The notes beneath the pieces were generated by a model. The model ran no database searches and had not been told where the DNA came from. It was given only the letters and a program-made list of their open reading frames with translations. Source: Collinsella sp. (GTDB taxonomy: Bacteria; Actinomycetota; Coriobacteriia; Coriobacteriales; Coriobacteriaceae). From it: a stretch of DNA of 9,218 nucleotides. A program made the translations under genes and the position numbers. Positions 5,927 through 9,218 of this stretch are shown here, piece after piece (the first letter of the stretch is position 1; each line of letters starts with the position of its first letter). The stretch is taken from contig JAHAGQ010000038.1 in NCBI GenBank assembly GCA_018373675.1, forward strand, positions 1-9,218, given 5' to 3'.

Positions 5927-7690
5927 ATGAAGGCACTCTACAATGACGGTTCGGTGGCCGAGCTCCCGCAGGACGAGGTCACGCACGTCATCCGCCACTC
6001 CGCTGCGCACATCATGGCGCAGGCCATCAAGCGCCTGTACCCCGAGGCCGACTTTGCCTACGGCCCCGCGACCGACAACGGCTTCTACTACGACGTCGAC
6101 CTGCCCGAGGGCGTCAAGATCAGCGAGGACGACTTCCCCGCGATCGAGGCCGAGATGAAGAAGATCGTCAAGGAGAACCTCAAGTTCTCCGTGTACGAGA
6201 AGCCCCGCGCCGAGGCCATCGCCCTTATGGAGGAGCGCGGCGAGAAGTACAAGGTCGAGCACATCGGCGACCTGGACGACGACGCCCGCATCACCTTCTA
6301 CCAGCAGGGCGACTACATCGACATGTGTGTCGGCCCCCACATCTGCTACACCAAGGCGCTGAAGGCCTTTAAGCTCACCGGCGTCTCGGGCGCCTACTGG
6401 AAGGGCGACAAGGACAATAAGATGCTCACCCGCATCAACGGCGTCGCCTTTGCCACCAAGGAAGAGCTCGACGAGCACATGCACATGCTGGAGGAGGCCA
6501 AGAAGCGCGACCACCGCAAGATCGGCCGCGAGATGGACCTCTTTATGATGCGCGACGAGGCCCCCGGCTTCCCGTTCTTCCTGCCCAACGGCATGATCCT
6601 TAAGAACACGCTGCTGGACTACTGGCGCGAGATCCACCACAAGGCCGGCTACGTGGAGATCTCCACGCCGCTCATCATGAACAAGCAACTGTGGAAGACC
6701 TCGGGCCACTGGGACCACTACAAGGACAACATGTACTCCACCGTCATCGACGACGAAGAGTACTGCATTAAGCCCATGAACTGCCCGGGCGGCGTGCTGG
6801 TGTACGCCTCCAAGCCGCACTCCTATCGTGAGCTGCCCATCCGCGCCGGCGAGATTGGCCTGGTGCACCGCCACGAGCTGCGCGGCGCCCTGCACGGCCT
6901 GTTCCGCGTGCGCTGCTTTAACCAGGACGACGCCCACCTGTTTGTGCGTCCCGACCAGCTGACCGACGAGATCGTGGGCGTGGTCAACCTCATCGACTCC
7001 GTGTACCAAAAGTTTGGCTTTAAGTACCACGTTGAGCTTTCCACCCGCCCCGAGGACTCCATGGGTTCGGACGAGGACTGGGCGCGCGCCGAGGAGGGCC
7101 TGCGCACCGCTCTGGAGAAGCTGGGCATGGACTACGAGGTCAACGAGGGCGACGGCGCCTTCTACGGCCCCAAGATTGACTTCCACCTGGAGGACTCGCT
7201 CGGCCGTACCTGGCAGTGCGGTACCGTGCAGCTCGACTTCCAGATGCCGCTCAACTTTGATCTGGAGTACGTGGACGCCGACGGCACCAAGAAGCGCCCC
7301 ATCATGCTGCATCGCGTGTGCTTTGGCTCCATCGAGCGCTTCATTGGTATTCTGATTGAGCACTTTGCGGGCAAGTTCCCCACCTGGCTGGCCCCCGTGC
7401 AGGTCAAGGCGCTTCCCGTCTCTGAGAAGAGCCGCGACTACGCCCACGAGGTGTGCGCCAAGCTGGAGGAGGCCGGCATTCGCGTGGTCTGCGACGACCG
7501 CGATGAGAAGATCGGCTATAAGATCCGCGAGGCTCGCAGCATCGATCGCGTGCCCTATATGCTCATTCTGGGCGAGAAGGAGGTCGAGGCCGGCAACATT
7601 TCCGTCCGCGATCGCTCCAACGAGACCGTTCAGATGAGCGTTGACGAGTTTGTGGCCAAGGTGACCGAGGAGATCAAGACTCGCGCCTAG
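5927..7690 (+). CDS. thrS: Threonyl-tRNA synthetase, TGS-less form
   Basis: Class II synthetase that charges tRNA-Thr with threonine in the cytosol. The 587-residue product lacks the N-terminal TGS domain of the 642-residue E. coli enzyme and begins directly at the editing domain. Editing-site residues are present: H24 and H28 (HSAAH), C134 and H138 (CVGPH). The catalytic core has motif 2 (ELRGALHGLFRVR with QDDAH) and motif 3 (GSIERFIGILIEHF). Zinc ligands are C286 (MNCPG), H337 and H462. The common MNCPGH reads MNCPGG here, a variant I associate with synthetases of other anaerobes; that position is not a zinc ligand. A C-terminal anticodon-binding domain spans about 490-587. The ATG at 5927 is preferred: GAGAGGAG lies 11 nt upstream and the protein starts at MKALYNDG. 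The frame extends 37 codons further upstream but that part overlaps the promoter. Two terminators follow. Confidence 0.97.
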   Translation: MKALYNDGSVAELPQDEVTHVIRHSAAHIMAQAIKRLYPEADFAYGPATDNGFYYDVDLPEGVKISEDDFPAIEAEMKKIVKENLKFSVYEKPRAEAIALMEERGEKYKVEHIGDLDDDARITFYQQGDYIDMCVGPHICYTKALKAFKLTGVSGAYWKGDKDNKMLTRINGVAFATKEELDEHMHMLEEAKKRDHRKIGREMDLFMMRDEAPGFPFFLPNGMILKNTLLDYWREIHHKAGYVEISTPLIMNKQLWKTSGHWDHYKDNMYSTVIDDEEYCIKPMNCPGGVLVYASKPHSYRELPIRAGEIGLVHRHELRGALHGLFRVRCFNQDDAHLFVRPDQLTDEIVGVVNLIDSVYQKFGFKYHVELSTRPEDSMGSDEDWARAEEGLRTALEKLGMDYEVNEGDGAFYGPKIDFHLEDSLGRTWQCGTVQLDFQMPLNFDLEYVDADGTKKRPIMLHRVCFGSIERFIGILIEHFAGKFPTWLAPVQVKALPVSEKSRDYAHEVCAKLEEAGIRVVCDDRDEKIGYKIREARSIDRVPYMLILGEKEVEAGNISVRDRSNETVQMSVDEFVAKVTEEIKTRA

Positions 7691-7712
7691 CACAAACAAT
7701 ACAAGAATTAAT

Positions 7713-7746
7713 AAAGGCGATCGTCCTATAGGGCGGTCGCCTTTTT
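7713..7746 (+). terminator. Intrinsic terminator 1 after thrS
   Basis: An 11-bp stem with two G-U pairs (GGCGATCGTCC at 7716-7726, GGGCGGTCGCC at 7731-7741), a 4-nt loop and a five-T run, 25 nt past the thrS stop codon. AAA before the stem lengthens the helix with the T run. Confidence 0.92.
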
Positions 7747-7760
7747 GTTGTCTATAGAAG

Positions 7761-7788
7761 AAAAGCCGCTGGTTAGAGCGGCTTTTTT
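7761..7788 (+). terminator. Intrinsic terminator 2 after thrS
   Basis: AAAAGCCGCT (7761-7770) pairs perfectly with AGCGGCTTTT (7777-7786) around a 6-nt loop, followed by more T. The A run before it means it could also stop transcription on the minus strand. Coming 15 nt after the first terminator, it makes a double barrier between thrS and the next unit. Confidence 0.88.
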
Positions 7789-7870
7789 GTTGTGCAAAAA
7801 GGTACAGGTTTTTGTAGAGGCGTATGGAGATGCACCCATTTGCGCGCATTTTGTGCAATCTGGGAAAACG

Positions 7871-7891
7871 CGAGCAGTTTGCTCGTATAAT
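7871..7891 (+). promoter_or_regulatory. loaP-like gene promoter with overlapping palindrome
   Basis: A perfect TATAAT (7886-7891) is directly preceded by CGAGCA GTT TGCTCG (7871-7885), a perfect 6-3-6 palindrome that fills most of the -35/-10 spacer. No good -35 box stands 16-18 nt upstream (GGAAAA occurs there), so the promoter may depend on an activator or be repressed at the palindrome. RNA would start near 7898. Confidence 0.6.
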
Positions 7892-7895
7892 GAAC

Positions 7896-7911
7896 TGCAT
7901 CGCAAGATGCA
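7896..7911 (+). promoter_or_regulatory. 5'-end RNA hairpin with GCAA tetraloop
   Basis: TGCATC GCAA GATGCA forms a perfect 6-bp stem capped by a GNRA tetraloop and lies at the predicted RNA start. LoaP-type NusG paralogues are known to bind a structured RNA element in leader regions, so this hairpin is a candidate for self-recognition; that is inference. A second hairpin, TCCGCG / CGCGGA at 7976-7981 and 7987-7992, stands just before the ribosome binding site and could tune translation. Confidence 0.45.
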
Positions 7912-8013
7912 AAAACCTGTACTTTTGCGACTGCGCCTAGCTGCGAGCGAGAAGCCTGTTCTTAATGCCCCTGTATCCGCGTGCGTCGCGGAGCTGGAGA
8001 GGGGGGCGAGAAC

Positions 8014-8604
8014 ATGGAACAGACAATGCGGCGCCAAGAGCAGCTGCCCGGTGCCTTTAACGGCGCAACTACCAACAGCCAGCATGGCCGCGTCCGCTGG
8101 TATCTGGTTCACACCCCCAACGGTAAAGAGCGTGAGATTTGCGAAAAGGTCCGCGGAATTATCCCGCACGAGCTGATGGAGGATGCTTTTGTGATGCAAA
8201 AGGAGTTCTGGTTTAAGCGGGACGGCGCCTGGTCGCTCCAAACCAAACCCATGTACAAGGAATACTTCTTCGTCGCCACGCGCGATGCCGCCCTGCTTGA
8301 CAAGGCTTTGGCCCAGTTGAGCTTTGGCTGCCGCATTGCCGGCAGCAGGGAGCGGGCCTATGCGTCCATGCCGGACGATGCGCAGGACTGGTACCGCAGT
8401 GTGCTCGACGACGACGGCGTGGTGCGCAACAGCGTAGCCCGCATAGAAGACGGCGTGTTGCACATAGAGCAGGGTCCCTTGGTGGGGCAAGAGGCTCGCG
8501 TTAAAAAGATCGACCGTCATAAACGCTGGTGCCTGGTAGACGTGGGCGATGGCGATTCCGTTTTTAGGGAGCTGCTACCGCTCGACGTTCCCAGCAAAAC
8601 GTAA
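8014..8604 (+). CDS. NusG-family specialised transcription antiterminator, LoaP/RfaH-like
   Basis: A 196-residue NusG paralogue predicted to ride on RNA polymerase and let it read through terminators in a long operon. The NGN domain spans about 27-115, opening with RWYLVHTPNGKEREICEKV and containing the MYKEYFFV strand typical of the fold. A linker (about 118-147) leads to a KOW domain at about 148-190 (IEQGPLVGQEARVKKIDRHKRWCLVDV). It is longer than typical LoaP proteins because of about 25 extra N-terminal residues and the longer linker. The ATG at 8014 is chosen for the GGAGAGGGGGG tract (7996-8006) 7 nt upstream; ATG at 8029 is possible, and a GTG at 7981 would place the binding site inside the gene. 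It opens a plus-strand unit beyond the double terminator, and the next gene is a glycan-initiating sugar transferase, the classic target context. General NusG is unlikely given this context and the divergent NGN. Confidence 0.88.
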   Translation: MEQTMRRQEQLPGAFNGATTNSQHGRVRWYLVHTPNGKEREICEKVRGIIPHELMEDAFVMQKEFWFKRDGAWSLQTKPMYKEYFFVATRDAALLDKALAQLSFGCRIAGSRERAYASMPDDAQDWYRSVLDDDGVVRNSVARIEDGVLHIEQGPLVGQEARVKKIDRHKRWCLVDVGDGDSVFRELLPLDVPSKT

Positions 8605-8682
8605 GGGAGACGTTGCATCAGCTATTCGTTCGCATTTTTGAATTTATCGATTGGGGGATCCCTGGGGAATGGGGACGTAAGT

Positions 8683-9218
8683 TTGACTGTGGCTGCTAAA
8701 GAAGTAACAAAGACAAATACGCCCGCGGGGGCGGCGCTGATTGCTCAGGCCATGGACCGGCGTGAGGGCGCCGGTCGCTACAAGGCCATGCAATCCGTCA
8801 TGGACTGGAATAACTCGCGTCTGGCCTACAGGGCGGTGAAGCGCGCGTTTGACATCGTTTTCAGCGGTGTCGTGCTTGCGATCATCGCAATTCCCAGTCT
8901 GGTGCTCGCAGCCGCAATTCGCCTAGAAAGCGAAGGCAACCCGTTCTACAGCCAGATCCGAGTCGGTCAGACTCACCCTGACGGCAGCCTGTCTACCTTC
9001 CGCATGTGGAAGTTCCGCTCCATGTACAAAGACGCCGATGAGCGTCTCGCCGAGCTCAAGGAGCAAAACGAGATCGCTGGCGCCATGTTCAAGATGAGGG
9101 ATGACCCCCGCGTCACCAAGATCGGCCGGTTCATCCGCAAGCACTCCATCGACGAGTTCCCGCAGTTCCTCAACGTGTTCTTGGGCCAGATGTCTGTCGT
9201 GGGCCCGCGCCCGCCGCT
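8683..9218 (+). CDS. Polyprenyl-phosphate sugar-1-phosphate transferase, partial at right edge
   Basis: First 178 residues of a bacterial sugar transferase (WbaP/PssY-like monotopic phosphoglycosyl transferase family) that starts capsule or exopolysaccharide repeat units by moving a sugar phosphate from a UDP-sugar to undecaprenyl phosphate at the inner membrane. It shows the KRAFDIVFS lead-in at 53-61, a hydrophobic re-entrant helix with P71, the FRMWKFRSM segment at 106-114, the catalytic D157-E158 pair in SIDEFPQ and the start of VVGPRPP. The gene is cut by the window end; usual members run about 30-60 residues past this point. The start is uncertain: TTG at 8683 has GGGGA 7 nt upstream and is preferred; GTG at 8689 is the alternative. 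The 78-nt gap after the antiterminator gene has no terminator, only a GGGATCCC palindrome at 8655-8662, so co-transcription is likely. The sugar specificity cannot be read from the sequence. Confidence 0.93.
   Translation, partial: MTVAAKEVTKTNTPAGAALIAQAMDRREGAGRYKAMQSVMDWNNSRLAYRAVKRAFDIVFSGVVLAIIAIPSLVLAAAIRLESEGNPFYSQIRVGQTHPDGSLSTFRMWKFRSMYKDADERLAELKEQNEIAGAMFKMRDDPRVTKIGRFIRKHSIDEFPQFLNVFLGQMSVVGPRPP

Larger units (their letters stand above)
7794..7928. repeat. Long inverted repeat enclosing the loaP-like promoter
   Basis: GTACAGGTTTTTG (7802-7814) and CAAAAACCTGTAC (7910-7922) are perfect 13-nt inverted copies. The match resumes outside a 2-nt bulge with GCAAAA (7794-7799) and TTTTGC (7923-7928), for 19 paired positions in all, enclosing 95 nt. 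The right arm would be in the leader RNA while the left arm is upstream of the promoter, so pairing in RNA would need read-through past the thrS terminators. At DNA level it could be a pair of protein sites or the ends of a small element. The enclosed part also holds TGCAC / GTGCA near 7831 and 7852. Confidence 0.6.

Noticed and set aside
5303..7912. An 869-codon minus-strand open frame covering thrS and the zinc-ribbon gene
   Set aside because: It is the mirror of GC-rich codons of two well-supported plus-strand genes. The translation is a low-complexity mix of L, V, A, G and H with no domain, and it runs through two intrinsic terminators and two promoters.
8655..8662. GGGATCCC as an operator or hairpin between the antiterminator and transferase genes
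   Set aside because: It has no loop, is only 8 bp, and could be a chance restriction-type palindrome in G-rich ribosome-binding-site sequence.

Overview
The window looks like a high-GC, anaerobic actinobacterium of the class Coriobacteriia. A Collinsella-like genome is my best guess from the protein styles and the locus layout (inference; I ran no search). Codons are strongly G/C-ending in the housekeeping genes. Intergenic spaces are short except for two AT-richer, repeat-rich stretches, at about 4789-5275 and 7690-8013.

Left half (minus strand). A three-gene flavoprotein operon reads leftward from 4788: a GlpA-like FAD oxidoreductase with a C-terminal BFD-type [2Fe-2S] domain, then a pyridine-nucleotide/FAD oxidoreductase, then a small cysteine-rich DUF1667 protein. 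Gaps of 1 nt and 4 nt imply co-transcription and probably one multi-subunit dehydrogenase. The GlpA/GlpB-like pairing suggests glycerol-3-phosphate or a similar 2-hydroxy acid or polyol phosphate as substrate, but the sequence does not prove this. An M24 metallopeptidase of the Xaa-Pro dipeptidase type follows on the same strand, with a strong intrinsic terminator at 147-115. Two 67-bp palindromic elements of one repeat family sit just downstream of the last operon gene and of the peptidase gene.

Middle. The 487-nt divergent spacer holds a perfect 6-3-6 palindrome next to the flavoprotein operon start. It also holds an ordered array of six alternating-orientation copies of a 19-nt motif (4954-5179) with strictly repeating 27-nt and 15/16-nt spacers. 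The plus strand then carries a small two-TM, double-zinc-ribbon protein and thrS, a threonyl-tRNA synthetase without a TGS domain. thrS has a promoter with a perfect TATAAT and is closed by two tandem intrinsic terminators.

Right end (plus strand). Beyond the terminators, a new unit begins with a promoter boxed by inverted repeats and a 5'-end GNRA-capped hairpin. It encodes a NusG-family specialised antiterminator (LoaP/RfaH-like), followed 78 nt later by a polyprenyl-phosphate sugar-1-phosphate transferase cut by the window edge. This is the usual opening of a capsule or exopolysaccharide locus whose long operon is read through by a dedicated NusG paralogue.

The least explained features are the six-copy alternating repeat array, the paired 67-bp palindromes and the nested inverted repeats around the loaP-like promoter.
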